DNA of 64,000 nt from Bacillota bacterium (lineage in GTDB: Bacteria > Bacillota > Clostridia > Lachnospirales > Lachnospiraceae). The stretch covers positions 16,587-80,586 of the forward strand of contig JAEYOY010000075.1 of NCBI GenBank assembly GCA_023411215.1, given 5' to 3'. Shown in pieces: positions 54,551 through 63,880 of the stretch. The position numbers were made by a program, and so were the translations under genes. Under the pieces are notes generated by a model. That model was not told the origin of the DNA, searched no databases, and saw only the letters and a program-made list of their open reading frames with translations. How positions within the stretch are numbered: the first letter of the stretch is position 1; each line of letters starts with the position of its first letter.

Positions 54551-55906
54551 ATGGAAAAATCAATTACCCGTGATATGACGCATGGATCACCGGCCAAGTT
54601 AATTATAAAATTCTCCATTCCTATGTTGATCGGTAACCTGTTCCAGCAGTTATATAATATGGTGGACTCCATTGTTGTCGGTAAGTTCGTAGATAGTAAT
54701 GCCTTGGCAGCAGTTGGGGCAACCGGTTCCATGGTTTTCTTGATCATTGGTTTATGCTTTGGCTTATCTGCCGGCATATCTATCGTTATATCTCAGTACT
54801 TTGGTGCAAAGGATTATGAAAATGTACGAAAAGGCTTTGCGACGGCAACCTATGTGGTACTTGGAGCAGCCATTATATTAGGTGTCGTCGGATTTTGTTC
54901 TAGCCGTTGGCTATTGGAGCTTCTTAATACTCCGGCGTCCATTATTGATCAGTCAGATATCTATATGAAGATTACCTTCGCCGGAATTCTTGGTACAGCC
55001 TGCTACAATGGTATGTCTGCTATTCTTAGGGCTTTGGGAGATTCTGTTACACCGTTAATTTTCCTGATTGTAGCAAGTGTCCTTAATGTTGTTCTTGATT
55101 TGCTATTTGTTATTGTCTTTCACTGGGATGTACCAGGCGTTGCCCTGGCAACGATCATTTCCCAATTCGTGTCGGGAGCCGGTTGCATTATATATGCTAT
55201 GGCTAGAGTAAAGATACTAAGAATGCCGTTAAAGCAGTTTCGCCCTGACCGTGTTATCTTTGGAAAATGTATCCGTTTAGGAATTCCGGTAGCCCTACAA
55301 AATGCCCTTGTCTCTGTGTCACTAATGGCTCTTCAGGGAATAATCAACGGATATAGTGAAGTTGTCATTGCTGCCCATACCGTAGTATCGAGAATAGAGC
55401 AGCTGGTTCTTCAGCCGGGTATGTCCGTGGGGGCGGCACTATCTGCTTTTGCAGGTCAGAATGTGGGAGCGGGAAGAAATGACCGTGCTAAAAAGGGTTA
55501 TCAGTCTGCATCCATCATAATAATAGTATTTAGCCTCATAATGCTTCCTGCTATGTATTTTGGCGGTGAGTACATTATGAAGCTGTTTACAAAGAAGGAG
55601 AATTATGAAGTGGTTGCTACAGGTATCATGGCAATCCGGATTACCTGTTTCTTCTATGTACCGGTTGGACTTATCTTTGTCAGTCGTAATTTCCTCAGTG
55701 GTACCGGAGATATCAATGTGCCGATGGTAATGGGAATTACAGAGGTAGTCTGTAGAATATTATTCGCCAATGTTCTCACTATGATGATTGGTTTTTCGGG
55801 TATTTGGTGGGCTACCGGCTTAAACTGGTTCATTACCTCGTTGGTAGGTATCTTCCGTGTTGCTTCGGGAAAATGGGAGAGAAAATCAATAGTTCAAGCT
55901 TCATAG
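54551..55906 (+). CDS. MATE-family efflux transporter
   Basis: The 451-residue protein has 12 hydrophobic helices and the start MIKFSIPMLIGNLFQQLYN with NMVDSIVVGKF, typical of MatE proteins. MATE pumps export cationic drugs or metabolites with Na+ or H+. No TetR-like regulator is adjacent. The gene lies after the 54.1-kb repeats; TATAAT at 54482-54487 is a possible -10. Confidence 0.93.
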   Translation: MEKSITRDMTHGSPAKLIIKFSIPMLIGNLFQQLYNMVDSIVVGKFVDSNALAAVGATGSMVFLIIGLCFGLSAGISIVISQYFGAKDYENVRKGFATATYVVLGAAIILGVVGFCSSRWLLELLNTPASIIDQSDIYMKITFAGILGTACYNGMSAILRALGDSVTPLIFLIVASVLNVVLDLLFVIVFHWDVPGVALATIISQFVSGAGCIIYAMARVKILRMPLKQFRPDRVIFGKCIRLGIPVALQNALVSVSLMALQGIINGYSEVVIAAHTVVSRIEQLVLQPGMSVGAALSAFAGQNVGAGRNDRAKKGYQSASIIIIVFSLIMLPAMYFGGEYIMKLFTKKENYEVVATGIMAIRITCFFYVPVGLIFVSRNFLSGTGDINVPMVMGITEVVCRILFANVLTMMIGFSGIWWATGLNWFITSLVGIFRVASGKWERKSIVQAS

Positions 55907-56515
55907 CTATGAGTTGATTTTACGCTTCTTATACTTCTGATAAATAAGATTTCCCAGCAAAGCTAAGATACAAAAGCCGGCTACCGGAAGAAGGTTATAC
56001 TTATAACTTTCATAATAGCCGGCTACTTTTTGATAATTCTCCTGAAGTGTATAGCCAAGACCTATTAAGAGAGTGTTCCATACTGTAATTCCAAGAAAGG
56101 TATAGGTGAAATAGGTAACCGGGGACAGCCTTGCAGCTCCGGCCACCAAGGAAATATAAGTACGTATGATGGGTATGACTCTTCCGATACATACGGTGGC
56201 TCCCCCATGTTCGAGAAACTTCTTATTGGCATGATCGATCCCTTTTCGTGCTTTGGGGAAGCGATGTACAATAGCGTGAAGGATAGCACCTCCTCCAAAC
56301 CAACCGACAAGGTAGCAGATACCGGTACCGATTAGCCCGGCCAGAATACTGAGTGGAAGAATAACAAGAAAATCCGTATGATTGGCAGCGGCAATAGCCC
56401 CGGAGAAGGGGAGGACAATTTCACTGGATACCGGGAAACAGGCATATTCCATAAGAATTATGATAAACATGGCAAGCGTCCCGTATTCAGCTATGAATTC
56501 TTGAATAAAGCGCAT
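55907..56515 (-). CDS. DedA-family membrane protein
   Basis: The 202-residue protein has the SNARE-associated/DedA core: PVSSEIVLPFSGAIAA near residue 28, and later F-x-R-x4-RTYISLVAGAARLS with GRVIPIIRTY. Such proteins act in lipid translocation (undecaprenyl phosphate in some). It is convergent with the MATE gene, whose stop is adjacent. Confidence 0.88.
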   Translation of the reverse strand: MRFIQEFIAEYGTLAMFIIILMEYACFPVSSEIVLPFSGAIAAANHTDFLVILPLSILAGLIGTGICYLVGWFGGGAILHAIVHRFPKARKGIDHANKKFLEHGGATVCIGRVIPIIRTYISLVAGAARLSPVTYFTYTFLGITVWNTLLIGLGYTLQENYQKVAGYYESYKYNLLPVAGFCILALLGNLIYQKYKKRKINS

Positions 56516-56831
56516 GGCTACTCCTGATGAATATAGTTACAGAATATATATGCAAAAAAACGTCATACTTGACTACAAATGGAAGGAACCATAAGATGCT
56601 TTCTGTTTTTTAAGCAAATTCTAATTAAAAAATGGAAAATTAACCTATGAAAGTATAAATTCTTGTGTTAGAATTGTACTAAATACGAGAACAATACGAG
56701 GAGATAAACAGGAAGATTAACATGCAGAAGATTAACAAGACCGATATAAGGTGATGGAGAAAAGATTGATTTCGTGTACTAAACGGTGAATATCAAACAT
56801 TTATATAAATACGTAACTAGGGGGAATTTGA

Positions 56832-57416
56832 ATGAAGTTAGTGACAAAATTTACAAAAAAGGATCTTTGGAGCATTCCGAACATTCTTTGCTATATTCGC
56901 TTTTTATTGATACCGGTATTTTTGGTCACATATATCAGAGCGGATGAGCCAAAGCAATATATCCAGGCAGCGGCAGTTGTCTTTCTGTCAGGTCTGACAG
57001 ATTTTCTGGATGGTTTCATAGCACGAAGATTTGACATGATAACGGAACTTGGAAAGATTATTGATCCTCTTGCTGATAAGCTTACCCAAGCTTCCCTGAT
57101 CTTTATTCTGGTAGTTAAAATCAAATGGATGTTCTTGTTATTAATCTTATTTGTAATCATGCAGCTGTTCTTATTAATCGCAGGTATCGTGATGTTGAAA
57201 AAGGGAACAAAGCTCAATGGTGCAAAATGGTTCGGTAAGGTTTCGACCACAGTTTTTTATGCGACGATGCTGGTACTGGTTGCCCTACCTACTCTGAGGG
57301 TTGATATTACAAATATTCTGATGATAGTCTGCGGGGCGTTTCTACTCCTTTCCTTTCTGATGTATATTAACGAATACGTCCTAATGTATCACAGCTTAAA
57401 GAAAAAAAAGGAGTAG
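56832..57416 (+). CDS. pgsA: CDP-alcohol phosphatidyltransferase, PgsA-like
   Basis: The 194-residue integral membrane enzyme has the signature D-x2-DG-x2-AR-x8-G-x3-D-x3-D, here DFLDGFIARR followed by GKIIDPLADK. It most likely makes phosphatidylglycerol phosphate from CDP-diacylglycerol. It has helices near 14-35, 92-113, 123-138 and 150-175. The next gene starts 3 bp after its stop. The gap 56516-56831 shows no gene. Confidence 0.85.
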   Translation: MKLVTKFTKKDLWSIPNILCYIRFLLIPVFLVTYIRADEPKQYIQAAAVVFLSGLTDFLDGFIARRFDMITELGKIIDPLADKLTQASLIFILVVKIKWMFLLLILFVIMQLFLLIAGIVMLKKGTKLNGAKWFGKVSTTVFYATMLVLVALPTLRVDITNILMIVCGAFLLLSFLMYINEYVLMYHSLKKKKE

Positions 57417-57419
57417 AAG

Positions 57420-58583
57420 ATGGAATTAAATAAAAGCAATATCAAAAAAATACTTGGTATCATTACCTTCACGGTCTTACTTTATGTTGGGCTGCAGAAT
57501 TTAGTCATTGTAATAGGAGCATTATATTTTTGTATTAATTTGGCTTTTCCTTTTATTCTGGGGGGTGCCATTGCTTTTATTATTAATGTGCCTATGAGAG
57601 CAATTGAGCACCGGCTTTTTGCACGAAAGAGTATGAGAGGCAACTTACAAAGAAAAATGAAGCGACCGCTCAGTCTGATTATTACTCTTATTCTTGTAAT
57701 TGGTGTCATCGTTTTGGTTATGCTTATGGTGGTTCCTCAAATCGTTAATACTTTTCGTACAATCAGTGAAAGCAATATATTACATGATTTTTTTAATCGG
57801 GCGGAAGGAAATTATAATGATTTAGTTCATAAGTATCCATTTTTAAAGGATTATCTTAATATAAACACGGTTGACTGGCAGGGCTTAATAAAGAATATTT
57901 ATACCTTTATCATGAACAGTGTTGCCAATATACTTCAATCTACTTTCAGTACGGCCTTCAATATCTTTGGAGGAATGATTGATTTCTTCCTGGGCTTTAT
58001 CTTCTCTATCTATATTCTGGCACAGAAGGAGAAGCTGGGGAAGCAGGCAAAGAAGCTGATGTATGCATATCTTCCGGAGAAGGTCGTAGCTAAGACGTTA
58101 TCCATATGCTCTTTATCGGAAAGTACATTTTCCAAATTCCTCTCCGGCCAGTGCTTAGAGGCAGTGATTCTGGGATTGATGTTCTTTATTATAATGAGCA
58201 TATTCCGATTCCCCTATGCACTTTTGATCAGTGTGTTAATTGGCTTTACAGCATTAATACCGATCTTCGGTGCTTTTATCGGATGTGTCATCGGTGCATT
58301 CTTAATCTTAATCGTGAATCCGCTAACCGCGCTGCTGTTTATTCTGATGTTCGTAATACTGCAGCAAATCGAAGGTAATTTGATCTATCCTCGTGTAGTC
58401 GGGGGGTCCATTGGCCTTCCATCCATGTGGGTACTGGTTGCGGTTACCATTGGCGGCAGCACCATGGGTATAGCAGGAATGTTGATTTTTATTCCGATGT
58501 TCTCCGTTATCTATACCTTGCTGAGGGAGGTAACGAACCGTAGACTGAGACTTCGAAAGATATCATCGAACAAATTTGAATAA
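57420..58583 (+). CDS. AI-2E family transporter
   Basis: The 387-residue protein has eight helices: the first is near 10-40, and the characteristic end FIPMFSVIYTLLREVTNRRL. The family includes TqsA and many Na+/H+-like or small-molecule exporters. RBS AAAGGAGTAGAAG. It is cotranscribed with the PgsA-like gene by close spacing. Substrate is unknown. Confidence 0.88.
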   Translation: MELNKSNIKKILGIITFTVLLYVGLQNLVIVIGALYFCINLAFPFILGGAIAFIINVPMRAIEHRLFARKSMRGNLQRKMKRPLSLIITLILVIGVIVLVMLMVVPQIVNTFRTISESNILHDFFNRAEGNYNDLVHKYPFLKDYLNINTVDWQGLIKNIYTFIMNSVANILQSTFSTAFNIFGGMIDFFLGFIFSIYILAQKEKLGKQAKKLMYAYLPEKVVAKTLSICSLSESTFSKFLSGQCLEAVILGLMFFIIMSIFRFPYALLISVLIGFTALIPIFGAFIGCVIGAFLILIVNPLTALLFILMFVILQQIEGNLIYPRVVGGSIGLPSMWVLVAVTIGGSTMGIAGMLIFIPMFSVIYTLLREVTNRRLRLRKISSNKFE

Positions 58584-58618
58584 ACAATAGAAAGAAAGCT
58601 TCGTGAACCTTCTATTGT
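58584..58618. repeat. Dispersed palindrome ACAATAGAA-N-TTCTATTGT, second copy
   Basis: The arms at 58584-58592 and 58610-58618 match those at 46624-46658. The inner part reads AAGCTTCGTGAACC. It lies directly after the AI-2E gene stop and may terminate it. Confidence 0.65.
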
Positions 58619-58630
58619 TATGAACAAAAA

Positions 58631-58689
58631 AACCGCTCCCAAGGAAGGAGACAGTAGCAATGGAGACTGTCTGCGAAGTAGGAGCGGTT
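58631..58689 (-). terminator. Terminator of LacI-type regulator gene
   Basis: AACCGCTCC at 58631-58639 pairs with GGAGCGGTT at 58681-58689; on the minus strand the stem is followed by TTTTTTT (poly-A at 58625-58632 on the plus strand). It ends the regulator gene. Confidence 0.75.
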
Positions 58690-58766
58690 CTTTAATATAT
58701 AAATATGATTGGAGTATCAAAAGCCCTGCAAAGAACTTATACTCGTCAATTTGCACATCGATAGAA

Positions 58767-59765
58767 TTATCTATGTTTGCAGGGGGCAGTACTTTCTCTC
58801 TGTATGAACTTGGCACGGAGCAAAAGCTTACTGATGGTTACATTATGAATAAGTCCATCCAAAAGAAGAAAAGCACTCTTGCCAAGATCGGTTCGATCCT
58901 GGCGAATTGTAGTTAGCTTGGGGGTAAGCTGGGCGGCTATCGGTAGATCATCGAAACCAATTACGCTAATGTCCTCCGGTACTTTTAATCCATGCTTCTG
59001 CACTTCATTAATAACCCCGGAGGCGATTAAGTCGCTGGCACACATAATCGCGGTGGCCCCATTGTTAAGGAAGCCCGGTACATGATCCCTAGCACAATCC
59101 GGTACATAATAACCGTATTCTATTAGATTTTCATCAACCTCTAAACCGTGCTTTGCCATGCTATTGATAAAGGATTGGTGTCTCTGCTCGGAAACCATAG
59201 AGTTCTTAGAACCATTCAAAAATGCTATTCTGGTATGCCCCAGATTATTGAGATGATCTACTGCCAGATCGATCCCTTCATTATTATCGGTACCTACATA
59301 ACCGACATGGTTATTACGTTCAATATAGTTATCAAGAAGAACGGTAGGTACCGTGGTCTTGGTCAACTGCCATACCCAATCGTCATGGAGCGTAAACCCT
59401 AACAAAAAGGCACCGCTGTATCCGTTTTTCAACATATATGTATCAAATTTTTCAGCGGTCTGCATATTCAGGTTGGTAGGAACTACGGTAACATCCCAAT
59501 GTCTTCTGGCGGCTGAAAGCTTAAAGCCGACAATAATTTCATAACCGAACTGTTCAATGTTCTCATAATCCATATTTTCTATTAAAATACATACTTTTCT
59601 TGTGCCGGTTGACTTCATTTTTTTAGAAGCATAACCCATCTCCACGGCCGTATCTAATACCAGCTGTCTCATCTCAGCACTGATATCACTCGCACCATTT
59701 AATCCCTTTGACACGGTACTTACTGCGATTCCAAGCTTATTGGCAATTTCTTTGATCGTAGCCAT
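58767..59765 (-). CDS. LacI-family transcriptional regulator
   Basis: The 332-residue regulator has a LacI helix-turn-helix at residues 3-25 (IKEIANKLGIAVSTVSKGLNG) and a periplasmic-binding-like effector domain (VCILIENMD, later AIMCASDLIASGVI and ISVIGFDDLP). It is divergent from glgP, with a promoter and palindrome between. The natural reading is a repressor or activator of glycogen phosphorylase in response to a sugar (inference). It does not carry the CcpA-type signature near the hinge. Confidence 0.92.
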   Translation of the reverse strand: MATIKEIANKLGIAVSTVSKGLNGASDISAEMRQLVLDTAVEMGYASKKMKSTGTRKVCILIENMDYENIEQFGYEIIVGFKLSAARRHWDVTVVPTNLNMQTAEKFDTYMLKNGYSGAFLLGFTLHDDWVWQLTKTTVPTVLLDNYIERNNHVGYVGTDNNEGIDLAVDHLNNLGHTRIAFLNGSKNSMVSEQRHQSFINSMAKHGLEVDENLIEYGYYVPDCARDHVPGFLNNGATAIMCASDLIASGVINEVQKHGLKVPEDISVIGFDDLPIAAQLTPKLTTIRQDRTDLGKSAFLLLDGLIHNVTISKLLLRAKFIQRESTAPCKHR

Positions 59766-59962
59766 GGATATGCCTCCTAGAAAGTTCTACTTTTAGAAAT
59801 AAGTATAAACCGAACTAAATTCATTTTCAATATGTCTTTAAGAATTCGACTATTCTCATAGATTTATGCTTAAGATTCTTGCGTTTTTTTGTGAAATTTG
59901 TCTTTTCTTAGTTTTATAAATTTTCATACCACCGCAATCGAAGATTTCAGCTTAAAAGTATA

Positions 59963-59991
59963 TTGACAAAGGCCACTCATAATGATAATGT
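59963..59991 (+). promoter_or_regulatory. glgP promoter
   Basis: TTGACA at 59963-59968 and TAATGT at 59986-59991 are 17 nt apart. The operator palindrome begins 6 nt after the -10 box, so repression would be by blocking initiation. The leader to the ATG at 60170 is about 170 nt and has no obvious riboswitch. Confidence 0.7.
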
Positions 59992-59996
59992 AAGAT

Positions 59997-60024
59997 TATA
60001 GTTTCGAAAATTTCCGAAACTATA
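59997..60024. promoter_or_regulatory. LacI-family operator upstream of glgP
   Basis: TATAGTTTCG at 59997-60006 and CGAAACTATA at 60015-60024 form a perfect 10-bp inverted repeat with an 8-nt centre, AAAATTTC. LacI-family operators usually have a central CG, unlike this spacing, so binding by the adjacent regulator is probable by position, not proven. Confidence 0.7.
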
Positions 60025-60169
60025 AAGGTTTGTTTTTAAGTAATCATGATATAAATAGATAATATTGTATTGGAAGTATTTATGAGGTGAAGTCCTGCGA
60101 ACCAAAGCGAGAAAGACATAATTGGTGTAAGCGATTTCAATGGGTTACGCAGGATAGTTAGGAGGAAAA

Positions 60170-62506
60170 ATGGAAAGCAGTTTTAAGACGAATGTAGCAA
60201 CAATACTAGATTTGGATTATGGGAAGACAATTAAAGAAGCATCGACCATACAGCTATACAATGCTGTTTCTAAAGCAGCAATGAAGAACCTGGGGAAGGA
60301 CTGGGGACTTGATGCATCGGATAAAAGGGTCTGCTATTTATCAGCAGAATTTTTGGTTGGACGTCTGGTTTATAGTAACCTATATAACATGGGATTATTT
60401 AACCAGTTCTCAGAGCTGATGAGCGAGAATAATGTAGATATCCGAGTGTTCGAGGATATTGAGGATGCTGCCCTTGGTAACGGTGGTTTAGGGCGTTTGG
60501 CAGCCTGCTTCCTAGACTCCGGCGCTTCCATCAATATCACTCTGAACGGTTACGGAATACGTTATAAGTATGGTTTGTTTAAGCAGTATTTTGAAGATGG
60601 CTTCCAGAAGGAAATCCCGGATGACTGGCAACGCTTTGGTGATCCCTGGTCAGTTCGTAAGGAAGAAGAGAAGGTTCGCATCGATTATAAGAACCAATCT
60701 GTATATGCAGTTCCTTATGATACACCGGTTATCGGCTATGGTGGCAAAAAGGTGAATACCCTACGCTTGTGGCAGGCAGAACCCATCAGCAGCTTTGATT
60801 TTGAGCTGTTCAATGAGCAGAAATATGATAAGGCAAATAAGAATAAGAACGAGGCGGAGGCAATCAGTAGTCTCCTTTATCCGAATGACAATACGGACGA
60901 AGGTAAGAAGTTGCGATTAAAGCAGGAATATTTCTTCTCGGCTGCGACCCTTGCGGATGTAATCGGCAGATATAAGAAGAAGCATGGGGATGACTTCACT
61001 CATTTCTCCTCAGAATATGCCATTCAATTGAATGATACTCATCCGGTAGTCGCAATTCCGGAATTCATACGACTGATGATGGAGCAGGAGAAGATGACCT
61101 TTGCAAAAGCACTTCGTATTGCAAAGGAGACTTTTGCTTATACGAATCATACGGTTATGAGTGAGGCTCTGGAGAAATGGAATGTCGATCTATTCAAAGC
61201 AGTAATACCAAATGTTTATAAGTATATTGTAATGCTTCAGAAGGCACTGCTAAAGGAACTGAAGACCTTTGGTAAGGTGACTGAGGAAGAGCTGAGACGA
61301 TATCTGATTATTGATAATGACACCATACACATGGCCAGGCTTGCAATCTTCGCTAGTCATTCTACAAACGGTGTAGCGAAGCTTCATACCGAGATTCTAA
61401 AGAACGATGTACTGAAGGAATGGTATGAGCTATATCCGGAGCGTTTTAATAATAAGACTAACGGAATTACACAGCGTCGCTGGTTAGCACTTGCTAATAT
61501 GGAGCTGTCCGGATTTATTACTGATAAGATTGGAAGCTCTTGGATTACAAACCTCGACCGTCTGAAGGAGCTTGAGAAATTCGCCAATGATAAAGCTGTG
61601 ATTAAGCAGTTTGGAGACATTAAGCGAATTAAGAAGAGACAATTGGCAGATTATATCTATAAGATGGAAAATATCCGCGTAAATCCAGAGTTCATATTTG
61701 ATATACAGGTAAAGAGACTTCATGAATACAAGCGTCAGCTATTGAATGCTTTTTCAATTCTTGATTTTTATTTCGGATTGAAGGATGGCAGAATTAAAGA
61801 GTTTAATCCCACCGCGTTCATCTTCGGTGCAAAAGCAGCTCCGGGATATTTCAGAGCGAAGGGCATCATTAAATTCATCAATGAAATCGCTAAGATGATT
61901 GATAATGATGAGGAGATGAAGGATAAGCTGCAGGTAGTATTTGTATCAAACTACAATGTATCTTATGCAGAGAAGCTTACTCCGGCGGCTGATATCTCAG
62001 AACAGATTTCCACCGCAGGTACGGAAGCCTCCGGAACCGGTAATATGAAGTTCATGTTAAACGGTGCGGTAACCCTGGGAACTTTCGACGGTGCTAATGT
62101 AGAGATCGTGGAGCAGGCAGGAGAAGAGAATAATTATATCTTTGGTGCCCGCGTTGAGGATATTGAGAATATTAAGAATTCTTACAATGCGAAAGAGATT
62201 TATGAACAAAATCCGAGAATTAAGAGAGTATTAGATACTCTTGTGGACGGAACCTTCAGTGATGGCGGAACCGGTATGTTCCAGGAATTGTACAATGCAA
62301 TCCTTTACGGTGCACATTGGCATAAGCCGGACCATTACTTCCTGCTTCTGGATTTTATTCCTTACTGTGAAGCGAAGCTTAGGGTAAACCGGGATTTCTC
62401 CGATACCTATGAATTCCGCAGAAAGTGCTTATTAAATACAGCGAATGCCGGTAAGTTTTCAAGCGATAGAACCATTCGGGACTATGCAAATGAAGTTTGG
62501 AATTAA
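60170..62506 (+). CDS. glgP: Glycogen/alpha-glucan phosphorylase
   Basis: The 778-residue PLP enzyme releases glucose-1-phosphate from glycogen or maltodextrin. The PLP lysine motif EASGTGNMKFMLNG is near residue 627, and LNDTHPVVAIPEF, KRLHEYKRQLLN and NNKTNGITQRRW are typical. GGAGGAAA lies before the ATG. The length (about 780) is shorter than the largest GlgP but usual for clostridial forms. Single gene with its own operator and terminator. Confidence 0.97.
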   Translation: MESSFKTNVATILDLDYGKTIKEASTIQLYNAVSKAAMKNLGKDWGLDASDKRVCYLSAEFLVGRLVYSNLYNMGLFNQFSELMSENNVDIRVFEDIEDAALGNGGLGRLAACFLDSGASINITLNGYGIRYKYGLFKQYFEDGFQKEIPDDWQRFGDPWSVRKEEEKVRIDYKNQSVYAVPYDTPVIGYGGKKVNTLRLWQAEPISSFDFELFNEQKYDKANKNKNEAEAISSLLYPNDNTDEGKKLRLKQEYFFSAATLADVIGRYKKKHGDDFTHFSSEYAIQLNDTHPVVAIPEFIRLMMEQEKMTFAKALRIAKETFAYTNHTVMSEALEKWNVDLFKAVIPNVYKYIVMLQKALLKELKTFGKVTEEELRRYLIIDNDTIHMARLAIFASHSTNGVAKLHTEILKNDVLKEWYELYPERFNNKTNGITQRRWLALANMELSGFITDKIGSSWITNLDRLKELEKFANDKAVIKQFGDIKRIKKRQLADYIYKMENIRVNPEFIFDIQVKRLHEYKRQLLNAFSILDFYFGLKDGRIKEFNPTAFIFGAKAAPGYFRAKGIIKFINEIAKMIDNDEEMKDKLQVVFVSNYNVSYAEKLTPAADISEQISTAGTEASGTGNMKFMLNGAVTLGTFDGANVEIVEQAGEENNYIFGARVEDIENIKNSYNAKEIYEQNPRIKRVLDTLVDGTFSDGGTGMFQELYNAILYGAHWHKPDHYFLLLDFIPYCEAKLRVNRDFSDTYEFRRKCLLNTANAGKFSSDRTIRDYANEVWN

Positions 62507-62626
62507 TATGTATATACGAAAGTGTCTTTCCTATCCAGCATGAATGGAATAAATGTAGGTATGTTTTGAGAAAGCATATGGTGAGGTATAGTATAAGGGT
62601 TACAATGAGGAACTAGAAATGATAAA

Positions 62627-62678
62627 GGAAAGGGTGGCGCATCCGATCGATTAACGGATGAGTCACCCTTTCCTTTTT
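62627..62678 (+). terminator. Strong terminator after glgP
   Basis: GGAAAGGGTGGCGCATCCG (62627-62645) pairs with 62655-62673 (one mismatch pair) and TTTTT follows. It ends the glgP transcript. Confidence 0.85.
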
Positions 62679-62753
62679 AAGTCGTTTTACATATTGTTCC
62701 AGCCCATGAAAGAACAAATGAATTCAGTCACGATAATAACATAAAAGTGTATC

Positions 62754-63032
62754 TTATTTTCGGTTTGCTGCCATCATCTTACGAATCATCTCGAATTGCT
62801 GCTTCTCTTTCGGGGTCATATTCTTGGTCAAAATCTCTACCATTAAATCACTTTCATCCTTAGTAAAGGTGAGATTCTGTTCCTGAAGCCGTTTGTTCGT
62901 TGTCATAAGTAAGGGTAACAGTTTATCCATTGGTTTACCCTCGGCTTCCTTCATTAACTCCAAGAGTATGGTAAGTTTTTTAGGGTCAACATTTTTTAAC
63001 CTGGGGTTATTGGTCCAAGATGTATCAGCCAT
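62754..63032 (-). CDS. Hypothetical small helical protein (1)
   Basis: The 92-residue protein starts at ATG 63032, with AAGGAGC upstream, overlapping the preceding gene by 8 bp. It is helical and charged, with a Lys/Met-rich C-terminal part (TKNMTPKEKQQFEMIRKMM). No family is recognised. The gene pair is one operon; the partner ends MLLNTMSYDNNSKSDDSKE. Confidence 0.6.
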   Translation of the reverse strand: MADTSWTNNPRLKNVDPKKLTILLELMKEAEGKPMDKLLPLLMTTNKRLQEQNLTFTKDESDLMVEILTKNMTPKEKQQFEMIRKMMAANRK

Positions 63033-63681
63033 TATCATGCTCCTTACTATCATCCGATTTACTATTATTATCATATGACATGGTATTTAAAAGCATTCTT
63101 AAGTTTTCAAAGGTGCTCTGCTGCTCCGGCGGCATCATTGTCTTAAGCATCTCGAACATCGGACTGTCATTGGTAAAGCTATTTTCATTGCTTTGAGTAT
63201 GGCTTTGATTATCCCGGGAAGCAGTATCCTCTGAACTAGTATCCTCTGAGCCATCTCCCTGAAAGATAGAATCAAAATTTGATCCGGTGAAATTGCCTGT
63301 GACTGTCTCCGTATCATCCTTATTATCTTCGTCGGTGAAGGGAAAACCTCCGAATTCCTGCATAGTTTTCATAGTGTTCATCAGGTTATTGTACATTTCG
63401 AACATTCTTTTCATGTTGAATATATTAAGAATGCGGTCTATGATTACCCGCTCCTTATTATCACATAAGGGACGGATCCCATTTAAAAGGCCTTCCATAT
63501 CGATGCTCGATTTTTCGTAGCCACAGGCAACCATACTATTACGGCTGGACAAGTTGTTGAGACTTCCCATAAGATCCAATGCCTTGGTGAAGAATTCCAT
63601 TCGAACTTTGGTCATGGAATCAAAGTAGGGTAAGGCGGCTTTCATTATCTCAGCGGTGTGTAAATAGTTTTGGTTTGCCAT
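63025..63681 (-). CDS. Hypothetical helical protein (2), acidic linker
   Basis: The 218-residue protein starts at ATG 63681, with GGGAGAAGCT as RBS. An N-terminal helical part (about 1-110) is followed by an acidic, Ser/Asp/Thr-rich linker (about 115-165). A C-terminal MFEMLKTMMPPEQQSTFENLRMLL helix closes it. The C-terminal helix resembles that of the next protein (MTPKEKQQFEMIRKMM), so the pair may be related or interacting. No known family is identified. Confidence 0.6.
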   Translation of the reverse strand: MANQNYLHTAEIMKAALPYFDSMTKVRMEFFTKALDLMGSLNNLSSRNSMVACGYEKSSIDMEGLLNGIRPLCDNKERVIIDRILNIFNMKRMFEMYNNLMNTMKTMQEFGGFPFTDEDNKDDTETVTGNFTGSNFDSIFQGDGSEDTSSEDTASRDNQSHTQSNENSFTNDSPMFEMLKTMMPPEQQSTFENLRMLLNTMSYDNNSKSDDSKEHDNG

Positions 63682-63880
63682 AGCTTCTCCCATTATACAT
63701 ACTCAATACAGTATATTCATGAAACCACGAAAAATGCACTAAACTGCCGATGTTCTTACATTGCTAAATTACGATGGTAAAACCTATTTTAGAATATGAT
63801 AAGCCAATTATTTCAAGCGTTATAGTATTGAGCAACTTTATACTAATCTAATCAAATGCGGTAGATAGGCAGGAATCGAG

